Assembly: GCA_964404415.1 (NCBI GenBank)
Contig: CAYOKC010000018.1
Span: forward strand, 1-36,727
Direction of reading: 5' to 3'
Origin: Leptolinea sp964404415
GTDB lineage: Bacteria; Chloroflexota; Anaerolineae; Anaerolineales; Anaerolineaceae
Length of the DNA: 36,727 nt
A program made the translations under genes and the position numbers. Each line of letters begins with the position of its first letter. Positions within the stretch are counted from its first letter, which is position 1. Below the pieces are notes generated by a model. That model was not told where the DNA came from. It did no database searches and saw only the letters and a program-made list of their open reading frames with translations. This document shows, piece by piece, positions 1-7,398 of the stretch.

Positions 1-596
1 CCGCAGTTGGTGCAGGTCTGTGATTCCCCCCAGGGGGTATCAAAATCGGTAATGATCAGGGTATTGATACCGCGGTTGCGGAAATCACGTGTATGCGCGC
101 CTTCGATCTCTTCGCACACACGCACACAACGGCCGCAAAGAATACAGCGGTTGTGGTCTACTTCAAATTGCGGGTGAGACGCGTCTACTTTAAGTTCGGG
201 GTGCAGGCAATCAAACTCTATATGGTTAACACCCAGTCTCTGCGCCATCGCCTGCAGGTCACAATGTCCGTTGGCCACGCACACGGCGCAGATATGATTC
301 CGTTCGGCGAACAGTAATTCAATGATCATGCGCCGGTAACGGTCAATGCGTTCATTGGATGTGACGATTTCCATGCCATCTTCAGCGGCAGTGGTACACG
401 ATGCCACCAGCCGGTTGGTACCCTTTACTTCCACCATACACAGGCGGCATTGCCCGGTGGCGGAAATCCCTTCCAAATTGCACAGCGTGGGAATATCAAT
501 ATCATTCTGGCGGGCGACCTGGAGGATCGTTTCACCTTCCGCCGCGCTTACCTGAACACCATCAATGGTGATGGAATGAACCATGGGGCCGGTCAT
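1..596 (-). CDS. hoxU: Bidirectional hydrogenase diaphorase subunit HoxU, C-terminus cut by window edge
   Basis: Only the first 198 residues are in the window; the gene runs off the left edge. HoxU passes electrons from the flavin subunit HoxF through a chain of iron-sulfur clusters to the hydrogenase small subunit HoxY. Visible ligands follow the family order: a plant-type [2Fe-2S] set at C39, C50, C53 and C67; a His-Cys [4Fe-4S] site at H101, C103, C106 and C112 (NHICAVCVANGHC); then C151, C154, C157, C161 (HNRCILCGRCVRVCEEIEGAH), with C195 and C198 beginning the next cluster. The ANGHCDLQ and CEEIEGAH phrases are closer to HoxU than to NuoG as I recall these families. The ATG at 596 overlaps the hoxF stop by four bases (ATGA), indicating translational coupling. 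It could alternatively be the N-terminus of a longer NuoG or formate dehydrogenase subunit, which the window edge hides. Confidence 0.87.
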   Translation of the reverse strand, partial: MTGPMVHSITIDGVQVSAAEGETILQVARQNDIDIPTLCNLEGISATGQCRLCMVEVKGTNRLVASCTTAAEDGMEIVTSNERIDRYRRMIIELLFAERNHICAVCVANGHCDLQAMAQRLGVNHIEFDCLHPELKVDASHPQFEVDHNRCILCGRCVRVCEEIEGAHTRDFRNRGINTLIITDFDTPWGESQTCTNC

Positions 597-2215
597 ATCG
601 CGGCCTCCGTTTGCGTTTCACTATCCACCATGCGGCTCAGATACTCATGACGGAAATAGCGCAGCGTGCTCAATATCGGGTTTGGCGCCGATTGCCCCAT
701 GCCGCACAGGCTGGTGTTCTTCACCATGTCACACAATTCTTCCAGTCTTTTGAGATCCCATGAGGAAGCCTGACCAGTCTGGAATTTTCCCAGCAGGTTA
801 TACAGCATGGCGGTACCCACCCGGCAGGGAACACACTTGCCGCAGGATTCCTGCATGCTGAATTGCATAAAATAACGGGCGATATCGATCATGTTGGACG
901 AATCGTCAATGACGATCATGCCGCCCGAGCCCATCATGGATCCCAGGTTTTTCAACACTTCATAGTCAACCGGGGTATCAAGCAACGCTTCCGGGATACA
1001 CCCGCCGGAAGGACCGCCGGTCTGCACGGCTTTAAAGGTGTTGCCATTGGGGATACCGCCGCCGATATCATGGATGATTTCCCGCAGGGTGATCCCCATG
1101 GGAACTTCGATCAAGCCGGTATGCCGGATAGAACCCGTGAGCGCGAATACTTTCGTCCCTTTGCTGTTCTCTGTTCCGACACGCGCAAACCACTTGCCGC
1201 CGTCGTTGACGATTCCAGGGATGTTGGCCAGCGTTTCCACGTTGTTGATCAGCGTAGGTTTCTGGTCCACACCGGATTGAGCCGGGTATGGCGGCCGCGG
1301 GGTAGGCACACCACGGCTGCCGGAAATGGAACTGATCAGCGCGGTTTCTTCGCCGCAGATGAACGCTCCGGCACCCAGGCGGATATCGACCTTGAAGTTA
1401 AACGGGGTATTGCACACATTCTGACCGACAAACCCCATTTTTTCAGCCTGCTTGATAGCCAGTTTCAACCGTTTGATCGCCAGATGGTAGGCGGAACGGA
1501 TGTAGACGTATCCCTTAGATGCGCCCACCGCGTACGCGGCAATGACCATACCTTCCAGCACGCGGTGCGGATCGCTTTCCAGAATGGAGCGGTTGATGAA
1601 CGCTCCGGGATCACCCTCATCGGCGTTGCAGATGACATATTTCTCATCACTATTGGCCTTGGCGACCATGCTCCATTTCAAGCCGGTTTTATACCCGGCG
1701 CCGCCTCTGCCGCGCAGTCCACTGGTGACCACTTCCTGGATCACTTCACCCGGCTGCATTTCGCTGAGCGCCTTGACCAGAGCCGAATATCCGCCAGCCG
1801 CGACATACTCTTCGATGCGTTCCGGGTCAATGTGACCGGCATTTTCAAGCACATTCTTTTCCTGCCGGTAAAAGAACGGAATATCGGTATCGATCAAATG
1901 TGAACGCAGCGGCTCGTGATCCAGACTATCAAGAACAGCCGGCACCAGGGCGGGCGTCATTTCGCGGTAGAGCAAATGGTCAGGCTCAATGGAGACGATC
2001 GGCCCGGCGGCGCATAATCCCATGCAGCCCACCTGCTTCACGTGTACGCTGGATTCCCAACCGCGCTTTGTTATTTCTGAATCAAATGCGCTGAGGATTT
2101 CCTGTGAATTGGAGGAAACACAGCCGGTGCCGGCGCAGACGCAGATATGGTGCTTAAAGCGTGCTTCATCCGCCTGCTCCAGTTCCATCACAGCAAGGAG
2201 TTCGTCATTTGTCAT
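593..2215 (-). CDS. hoxF: Bidirectional hydrogenase diaphorase subunit HoxF (NuoF-like flavoprotein)
   Basis: Catalyses NAD(P)H/NAD(P)+ exchange through FMN and feeds electrons into the iron-sulfur chain of HoxEFU. The 540 residues contain an N-terminal thioredoxin-like [2Fe-2S] domain with C27, C32, C64 and C68 (CAGTGC and CMGLC), the nucleotide/FMN fold with GLRGRGGAGYKTGLKW at 166-181 and FICGEET near 286-291, and a C-terminal [4Fe-4S] site at C458, C461, C464 (ESCGKCVPCR) and C504. I chose the ATG at 2215 because AGGGAG lies about 10 bases upstream; a GTG at 2236 would add seven residues. The gene overlaps hoxE by 11 bases and hoxU by four, so the three are one translational unit. The fused N-terminal ferredoxin domain is usual for HoxF and HydB, less so for plain NuoF. 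Confidence 0.9.
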   Translation of the reverse strand: MTNDELLAVMELEQADEARFKHHICVCAGTGCVSSNSQEILSAFDSEITKRGWESSVHVKQVGCMGLCAAGPIVSIEPDHLLYREMTPALVPAVLDSLDHEPLRSHLIDTDIPFFYRQEKNVLENAGHIDPERIEEYVAAGGYSALVKALSEMQPGEVIQEVVTSGLRGRGGAGYKTGLKWSMVAKANSDEKYVICNADEGDPGAFINRSILESDPHRVLEGMVIAAYAVGASKGYVYIRSAYHLAIKRLKLAIKQAEKMGFVGQNVCNTPFNFKVDIRLGAGAFICGEETALISSISGSRGVPTPRPPYPAQSGVDQKPTLINNVETLANIPGIVNDGGKWFARVGTENSKGTKVFALTGSIRHTGLIEVPMGITLREIIHDIGGGIPNGNTFKAVQTGGPSGGCIPEALLDTPVDYEVLKNLGSMMGSGGMIVIDDSSNMIDIARYFMQFSMQESCGKCVPCRVGTAMLYNLLGKFQTGQASSWDLKRLEELCDMVKNTSLCGMGQSAPNPILSTLRYFRHEYLSRMVDSETQTEAAI

Positions 2216-2708
2216 TGCCGATCCACTCCCTGACACGTTTTTTCATCGCGTCCATCGAAACCTTGCCCACCACATCCCCGTCAAGGATCACAACCGGCGC
2301 CAGGCCGCAGGCCCCCACACAGCGCGCGGATTTAAGGCTCAATTTGCGGTCAGGCGTTGTCTGCCCGGGTTCGAGCCCGTATTCTTCTTTCAACCAATCC
2401 AGTATCTCGCCGGCCCCTTTCACATAACAGGCCGTGCCGGTACAGATGGAAATGACATGCTCGCCCGGTGGTGTAAGGTTGAAATAGTTATAAAACGTAG
2501 CCACCCCGAATATCTTCGAGGGCGGCACGTTCAAACTTTCAGAAATGTATTCCAGCGTGGCGGAACTCAGGCAGCCGAAAGCATCCTGGGCCGTATGCAA
2601 TGTTTCTATAACGGCATCCGGGTTATAGCCGTACCGGCGCATGGTGGCATCCACCAATTTCCATCGCGGGTCATCATCAGGTGGTGCCGGTCTTTTCTGA
2701 GTGAACAC
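2205..2708 (-). CDS. hoxE: Bidirectional hydrogenase diaphorase subunit HoxE (NuoE-like [2Fe-2S] protein)
   Basis: Small thioredoxin-fold ferredoxin subunit that, with HoxF and HoxU, forms the diaphorase module. The four cluster cysteines are visible in CTGTACYVKGAGEIL and in SARCVGACGLAP; PSKIFGVATFYNYF is the family's conserved helix. CYVKGAGEIL and GQTTPD are phrases I recognise from HoxE rather than generic NuoE. The open frame continues 5' to 2798, but that would overlap the CBS gene by 77 bases; a GTG at 2708 preceded by GGAAAAAGG gives 167 residues, the normal size, and clears the CBS stop at 2722. The start is therefore inferred. The next in-frame ATG would cut into the first conserved helix. 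Confidence 0.88.
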   Translation of the reverse strand: MFTQKRPAPPDDDPRWKLVDATMRRYGYNPDAVIETLHTAQDAFGCLSSATLEYISESLNVPPSKIFGVATFYNYFNLTPPGEHVISICTGTACYVKGAGEILDWLKEEYGLEPGQTTPDRKLSLKSARCVGACGLAPVVILDGDVVGKVSMDAMKKRVREWIGNDK

Positions 2709-2721
2709 GCCTTTTTCCGGT

Positions 2722-3561
2722 TTAGAAGAATCGTTGGATAACCATACGGAACAGGTCGCTTTCCGTGAGGATACCGGCCAGTTTCTTTTCCGCGTCAAGG
2801 ACGGGCAGGCTGTGGAATTTGTTTTCCAGCATCAACCTGGCCGCGTCTAGCAAAGTTGTTTCGGGGGTAATGGTTGTTACATTGGTGATCATGATCTGGG
2901 ATACCGAGTTTGTGAGCACTTTCAATGATTCTTCCTGGTTATTCCGTGATAGGAATCGGGAATTGTCATTGCTGAGCAGATCGGTACGGGTGATTATACC
3001 CTTCAGTTCGCCGTCTTCCACCACAGGCAGCGCGCGGATACGCTCGGCGCCCATCAACCGGTGGGCTTCCAGCAGTGAGTCATCCGGTCCCAGGGTGACC
3101 ACATGGCTGGTCATATATTCGCGGGCACGCAGATCAAGCTTCAGATCAGGAAGTTCCGCCAGGATAAAGCGGAAAATATCAGAGGTGGTGATAATGCCGA
3201 TCATGGCGCGGTTGTCGTCAACCACCGGGATCGCGGTGATCTTGTTTTCCAGCATTACACGGGCCGCCTTGGGCAGCGGACCGGAAGCCGGAACGGTTAT
3301 GGGATTTTTGGTCATGATCTCTTCGACCACGGCATCCTTGAGGTCTATGTCGGTTGTCCACGCGTTTTCGTTCAACGCGGGGATGTCGGTTCGCAGCAAG
3401 CCGCGGCGGGTGACGATGCCGACGAGTTTTCCATCTTTCATTACCGGCAAGGCACGGATCTTTTCCGCGTCCATCATTTTGCGCGCGTCAAATAACCGGG
3501 TATCCGGGCTGATGGTTTTCACCGGTGAAGACATCCAATTGCGAATAATACCGTTTTTCAT
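2722..3561 (-). CDS. Four-CBS-domain protein leading the hox operon
   Basis: 279 residues made almost only of CBS motifs arranged as two Bateman modules: repeats near 5-60, 75-135, 145-200 and 215-279. Typical CBS signatures recur (IRALPVMKDGKLVGIVTR, ITAIPVVDDNRAMIGIIT, IRALPVVEDGELKGIITR, FHSLPVLDAEKKLAGILT). CBS pairs bind adenine nucleotides or other adenosyl ligands and generally act as energy or ionic sensors attached to an enzyme; here no catalytic domain is attached. The ATG at 3561 has a strong ribosome site (GGAGGATGAA). The stop is 13 bases before the chosen hoxE start, so co-transcription with hoxEFU is very likely. A role in sensing adenylate or pyridine nucleotide state for the diaphorase is an inference from position only. 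Confidence 0.85.
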   Translation of the reverse strand: MKNGIIRNWMSSPVKTISPDTRLFDARKMMDAEKIRALPVMKDGKLVGIVTRRGLLRTDIPALNENAWTTDIDLKDAVVEEIMTKNPITVPASGPLPKAARVMLENKITAIPVVDDNRAMIGIITTSDIFRFILAELPDLKLDLRAREYMTSHVVTLGPDDSLLEAHRLMGAERIRALPVVEDGELKGIITRTDLLSNDNSRFLSRNNQEESLKVLTNSVSQIMITNVTTITPETTLLDAARLMLENKFHSLPVLDAEKKLAGILTESDLFRMVIQRFF

Positions 3562-3713
3562 TTCATCCTCCGTCTGATACGTTCACTTTCAGTATAGACA
3601 GATTCAAAGCGAAATTCGTCCATCATCCGGGGGGAATTCGGTCATTGATTCAGATGAAATCTACCTGAATGCGGGTACATATAAATAATTACCGCGAAGT
3701 TCCAAAATGCCTC

Positions 3714-3742
3714 TTGACTTTATATAACACTTGTTATATTAT
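3714..3742 (+). promoter_or_regulatory. Promoter of the TetR-family gene
   Basis: TTGACT at 3714-3719, a 17-base spacer and TATTAT at 3737-3742, near consensus for the housekeeping sigma factor. The start of transcription would fall near 3749, giving a leader of about 45 bases before the TetR gene. Confidence 0.7.
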
Positions 3743-3778
3743 AAACAATGTAATACACGTGTTATATATCAAGTGTTA
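3722..3778. promoter_or_regulatory. Inverted-repeat operators, probably for the adjacent TetR-family repressor
   Basis: An 18-base inverted repeat with perfect 8-base arms (ATATAACA, CT, TGTTATAT) covers 3722-3739, inside the spacer and -10 of the promoter. A second imperfect palindrome around ACACGTGT lies at 3751-3766, and CAAGTGTTA at 3770-3778 is the exact reverse complement of 3725-3733. TetR-family proteins normally bind such palindromes at their own promoter, so autorepression is the natural reading; binding itself is inferred. Confidence 0.65.
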
Positions 3779-3795
3779 CACAAAAGGACATTGTG

Positions 3796-4372
3796 ATGAT
3801 GCCACCAAAAAAGAAATTCGACCTCAAACAGATCGTGGATGCCGCTTTTTCCATCCTCAAGCGAGATGGATTCCCGGCAATCACAGCCCGCAGCATCGCC
3901 GCCGAACTGGGTTCTTCCACAACGCCCATCTACTGGGCGCTTGAATCGATGGATAAAGTGGAAGACGCCCTGAGATCGAAATCACTGGAGCTTATGGCGG
4001 AATATCAGGCAAAGAAATATACCGACAACGTGTTCATCAACCTGGCTGTCGGTTATGTGGAATTCGCCCGACGGGAGCCCAACCTGTTCCGCTTCCTGGC
4101 CATTGAAAGGCAGAAGCCGCTTGATGTCAAAGAGGAAGGTGTGTTGCAAGACGCTCTCACTCACCAGCTTGGCTTCACCCCCCCGGTGAAATCAGAGTTC
4201 GGTGAGATTGACCAGAAATCCATGGACGAACTGACGCTCATGTCTTATATCTTCAATTACGGGCTGGCTGTGGCAGTCTCTACAAACATGCTGAAGTTTG
4301 ACAGCGAAGAAGAGATCAAAGACCTTGTCACCAAAGCCGGCGGCGCCTTTTACCTGCTACAGCAGGCATCAC
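3796..4372 (+). CDS. TetR-family transcriptional regulator, C-terminus lost in assembly gap
   Basis: The N-terminal helix-turn-helix is typical: LKQIVDAAFSILKRDGFPAI followed by TARSIAAELGSSTTPIYW near residues 32-50. The ligand-binding helical domain begins around residue 60 and runs to the gap after about 192 residues, close to a normal TetR length, so only a short tail is probably missing. Three start codons lie in a row: GTG 3793, ATG 3796, ATG 3799; AAGGA at 3784-3788 gives the best spacing to 3796. Palindromes in its own promoter point to autoregulation. The membrane protein after the gap is the obvious candidate target. Confidence 0.85.
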
Positions 4373-4472
4373 NNNNNNNNNNNNNNNNNNNNNNNNNNNN
4401 NNNNNNNNNNNNNNNNNNNNNNNNNNNNNNNNNNNNNNNNNNNNNNNNNNNNNNNNNNNNNNNNNNNNNNNN
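4373..4472. other. Assembly gap of 100 undetermined bases
   Basis: Exactly 100 N, the conventional length for a scaffold join of unknown size. The real distance may be anything. Any translation across it is meaningless. Confidence 0.99.
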
Positions 4473-5117
4473 GTCCGCGGATGGAAGCTGGCCGGTTATA
4501 TGCTGTGGGCGGTCTTCGGCATCACCACCTTTATGACCCAAATCGAAACCATCATTTTCGGAAGCGCGTTTCCCGGGCTGTCTGTGCCGGACGTCCTTAT
4601 GCTTGTTTTAACCGCTTTCGTTGGAACGATGCTATATGTTCCCCTGGCCATACTGGTGATGGGCAAATGGAAGGGAACGAATCCCCAGACCCGGCCTCTA
4701 TTCAGAAAAGACTATCTACCCAGGGTCGCCCTTATCGCTGTGATCTACCCCGCCATCTACTTCTTCTTTGGTTTCTTTGTTGCCTGGCAGTCAGCGGCTG
4801 TCCGCGAGTTTTATGCCACCGCGACAATAACTACCGCCCAACCTCTACTGACCATTATTCAGATCATCCGCGGCGCGTTATGGGTGTTCGTTGCCCTGCC
4901 GCTGCTGGTGATGTTTGAGAAACGCTGGCAAACGATCACGGCTGTTGCCGTCAGTTTTTCACTGTTCACGTCCATTATCCTTGTCGTTCCCAATCCTCTC
5001 ATGCCGGCGCCCGTTGCCCACGCGCACCTCATCGAACTCGCTCTGTCAATGGCCCTGTTCGGCACCATCACCGGTTGGATCATGACGGGGTCAAGAGAAA
5101 AAATAAAAAACCAATAA
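4473..5117 (+). CDS. Multi-span membrane protein of unknown family, N-terminus lost in gap
   Basis: The reading frame is open from the first base after the gap (VRGWKLAGYMLWAV) and gives 214 residues, so the annotated-looking ATG at 4500 is probably internal. Five to six hydrophobic segments are evident: around the start, VLMLVLTAFVGTMLYV, VALIAVIYPAIYFFFGFFV, a helix around IIQIIRGALWVFVALPLL, ITAVAVSFSLFTSIILVV, and a last helix before a short basic cytoplasmic tail ending SREKIKNQ. I do not recognise the family. The location after a TetR regulator suggests a repressor-controlled membrane protein, but the gap means adjacency is not proven. A strong hairpin terminator follows. Confidence 0.6.
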   Translation, partial: VRGWKLAGYMLWAVFGITTFMTQIETIIFGSAFPGLSVPDVLMLVLTAFVGTMLYVPLAILVMGKWKGTNPQTRPLFRKDYLPRVALIAVIYPAIYFFFGFFVAWQSAAVREFYATATITTAQPLLTIIQIIRGALWVFVALPLLVMFEKRWQTITAVAVSFSLFTSIILVVPNPLMPAPVAHAHLIELALSMALFGTITGWIMTGSREKIKNQ

Positions 5118-5234
5118 TGCGGTCCAGAGAATTCCGAGAGTCAATACTCATTCCAGGCAATCTGACACAGTGGTGTACAAAAATAGTATCCGGGCAATTT
5201 TTTAGTTTTCTTCTTGGGAATATACGGTATAAAG

Positions 5235-5272
5235 AAAAAAAAACAACGCACTCATAAGTGCGTTGTTTTTTT
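5235..5272. terminator. Bidirectional intrinsic terminator between convergent genes
   Basis: Ten-base stem ACAACGCACT (5243-5252), loop CATA, AGTGCGTTGT (5257-5266), flanked by an A-run on the left and a T-run on the right, so it can stop transcription from both the membrane gene (plus) and the PsiE gene (minus). Confidence 0.9.
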
Positions 5273-5274
5273 CA

Positions 5275-5736
5275 CTAAAATTCAGGCTTGGAAGATTCGC
5301 TTAGTTCTTCGAGCGGAGTGGAGAGATGGTTTCGTGTCTTTCTTTGCAGATAATATGCCGCTGCCAATGATAGAACTATAGCCGCAATTGCCAGCAGGCT
5401 TCCATATGAATATTCTTTTACATCAATAATGACAACTTTTCGGGCTACGGCAATCAACGCGACTTCAAGCACGATTTCCACATGCACTTCATGGTCATCC
5501 AGATAAGCGCGAATTGTCTCCAACAATTCAACACCGATCAGGATCAACATAAAAAATCCAAAGATATCCAACAACTCATTGATCTCCAGCAGATAATTTG
5601 GCGGAGAGAAAATATCCACAAATAAAATACGGCCTAATTGAATGGTTGACAACAAAATTACAACAACCATCATTAAGATCAAACTTCCAACAATCAATCG
5701 TTCAAAAAATCTCAATATTTTCTTTGTAGATATCAC
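5275..5736 (-). CDS. PsiE-family (phosphate-starvation-inducible E) membrane protein
   Basis: 153 residues with four predicted membrane helices: about 12-36, 55-76, 84-106 and 110-128. The segment around LLETIRAYLDDHEVHVEIV, with acidic and histidine residues between helices two and three, together with ALIAVARKVVIID, matches the PsiE family pattern. The biochemical role of PsiE is not established. The start is GTG at 5736 with AGAAAGGAAATATT in front. It is the last gene of a minus-strand group with a flavocytochrome and a micropeptide, and ends at a bidirectional terminator, suggesting one transcript. Confidence 0.75.
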   Translation of the reverse strand: MISTKKILRFFERLIVGSLILMMVVVILLSTIQLGRILFVDIFSPPNYLLEINELLDIFGFFMLILIGVELLETIRAYLDDHEVHVEIVLEVALIAVARKVVIIDVKEYSYGSLLAIAAIVLSLAAAYYLQRKTRNHLSTPLEELSESSKPEF

Positions 5737-5805
5737 AATATTTCCTTTCTAAGACAATTGATTCTGGTTGGTTTTTCTACCGTGTTGGAATATATACCGG
5801 CATTA

Positions 5806-5898
5806 TCATGGTTGCTGCAGCAACGCAAAAACGACAGACAACAAGACCACAACCACTCCTATTGATATTGCCAACCATTTGGCAGCCTGCTGGCGCAT
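5806..5898 (-). CDS. 30-residue single-span membrane micropeptide
   Basis: A short frame of 30 codons starting ATG at 5898. It encodes MRQQAAKWLAI followed by a continuous hydrophobic helix (SIGVVVVLLSVVFALL) and a QQP tail: a basic, short N-terminus and one membrane span. The start is preceded by TAAGGAGGAATT, a near-perfect ribosome site that includes the stop codon of the flavocytochrome gene, so translation coupling is expected. I do not recognise a family. Membrane micropeptides next to oxidoreductases often are small accessory subunits, which would fit, but this is inference. Coding status rests on the ribosome site, operon position and hydrophobic profile. Confidence 0.6.
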   Translation of the reverse strand: MRQQAAKWLAISIGVVVVLLSVVFALLQQP

Positions 5899-5907
5899 AA
5901 TTCCTCC

Positions 5908-7236
5908 TTATACCAGGTCAAAGCGTTCGGAGTGAAAATCACCCATTGGAACGCCAAGCTGGATCAGTGCTTTTTCCACAGCATTCATCATCGGACCCGG
6001 GCCGCATATGAATATTTCGACCATATTTGGTGTGCGGTCTGAAGGCAAATTTCTTTCCAGAATATCCGAGTTTATAAAACCTTTTTCTCCATTCCAACCT
6101 TCTGGAGGTGTCTCAAGTACATGAACAATCCTGAGACTCAATTTTTGAGATAACCTCTCTATTTCCTCCAGGAACGTGGCTGCCTCCAGGGTCTTGTTGG
6201 CAAAAATCAGAGTTATCGGTCTCCTATCACCGCGGTCAGCCATCGTACGCATCATTGACATCATAGGTGTAATACCGATTCCCCCGGCAATAAAGACAAA
6301 TTCTGGTGAATGTGGGTGGCGGTCGATGCTAAATGCGCCAAACGGACCATCAACATAAACCCGTTGACCCTGGGACAAATGCTTGATCGATGATGTAAAA
6401 TCACCCAATTCCTTTATCGTGAACGATAAGAATGACTTGTCTTCCGCGCTGCCTGAAAATGAGAATGGATGCTCGTGGTCTTTAAACGGTGAATCCTTGA
6501 CGGTTATCCAGGCAAACTGACCGGGTTGAAAACGCATTCCTTTATGATTGGCGGGTTTCAACACCAGCGTCCAGGCATTGCCACGTTCTTGTACTACTTT
6601 CTCAATCAGGTACGAATTTCTTAACAAGATAATAGGCTTGATTACACGTATCCAGGCTAACAATCCAACCCAAAAAACGCCATAAAAACCCCAGAACAGT
6701 TGCTTCCAGAGAATATTAAGATAATAGCCCCTTAGTTCAATATGTACCATGGCCAGAGCCATTGCTCCGGTAGCCAGTATCCCATGCCAAATACGCCAAC
6801 GGTCATACTCGATGCGCAGCTTTTTCCGCCAGACCGACAGACCAATCAACGCGACCAATGAAAGCAACGCTGTCACACCAAAGCGAGCAGCCCAGGGGGC
6901 CGTTACAAGATTTAGCAACCCGAGGGATTCAGGATCAAAGATAAATAGCAGCAATGGATGGGCGGCAATCAGAAAGAAAGCGACCAGGGAAATTTGACGG
7001 TGAAAGAAGTAGATAATATCACTGCCATAGGGAGCCTTAACAACTTTAAACCGGGCTGTTAAAACAAATTGAAGCCCTACCATCGCGATCCCCGAAAAAC
7101 CCAACCCCACAGACAGATCCCGCCAAAACTCGCGTCCAGCGGGTCGTGGTCCAGCCAGTAAAATTAAAAGAGGCGCAAAAGTAAATAAAATGTAAATGCT
7201 AATCCAGAAAATGCCCTGAAAGATTCGCTTTGTCAT
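5908..7236 (-). CDS. Ferric-reductase-like flavocytochrome (membrane b-type cytochrome fused to FAD/NAD(P)H reductase)
   Basis: 442 residues. The N-terminal half has about six membrane helices of the ferric reductase-like type with two histidine pairs each 14 residues apart (H79/H93 and H151/H165), the spacing used to hold two b hemes across the membrane. The C-terminal half is a ferredoxin-NADP reductase fold: FAD motif HPFSFSGS at 256-263, pyridine nucleotide motif AGGIGITPMM near 317-326, and CGPGPM at 411-416, ending in the usual FHSERFDLV. It would move electrons from cytosolic NAD(P)H across the membrane to ferric iron, oxygen or another acceptor; the acceptor cannot be told from sequence. 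The micropeptide starts 10 bases after the stop. Confidence 0.85.
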   Translation of the reverse strand: MTKRIFQGIFWISIYILFTFAPLLILLAGPRPAGREFWRDLSVGLGFSGIAMVGLQFVLTARFKVVKAPYGSDIIYFFHRQISLVAFFLIAAHPLLLFIFDPESLGLLNLVTAPWAARFGVTALLSLVALIGLSVWRKKLRIEYDRWRIWHGILATGAMALAMVHIELRGYYLNILWKQLFWGFYGVFWVGLLAWIRVIKPIILLRNSYLIEKVVQERGNAWTLVLKPANHKGMRFQPGQFAWITVKDSPFKDHEHPFSFSGSAEDKSFLSFTIKELGDFTSSIKHLSQGQRVYVDGPFGAFSIDRHPHSPEFVFIAGGIGITPMMSMMRTMADRGDRRPITLIFANKTLEAATFLEEIERLSQKLSLRIVHVLETPPEGWNGEKGFINSDILERNLPSDRTPNMVEIFICGPGPMMNAVEKALIQLGVPMGDFHSERFDLV

Positions 7237-7398
7237 TTCATTCCATCCCTTTTGTTTTTTCTGTTTCGTAATTCTCTTTCTGTTGACTGCTCTCTTTAAA
7301 TATCTGGATCGTTACGGGTTATTGACCACAATCCCGGGAATGGTCTTTTGGTCTGATCAAATTGAACAATTTTCACAAAAAAGTTGTCTTTAAACCCT

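Noticed and set aside
863..1903. Long plus-strand open frame (346 codons) opposite hoxF
   Set aside because: It is the complement of a clear HoxF protein, has no ribosome site and its translation has no domain pattern.
1..2708. Complex I nuoEFG considered for these genes
   Set aside because: Phrases in the small subunit (CYVKGAGEIL, GQTTPD) and the C-x3-C/ANGHC region are closer to HoxE/HoxU, and no nuoD/nuoB-type genes are next to them in the window. The downstream genes are not visible, so this is a preference, not proof.
4298..4918. Open frames that read through the run of N
   Set aside because: Unknown bases cannot be translated; these frames exist only because N does not create stop codons.
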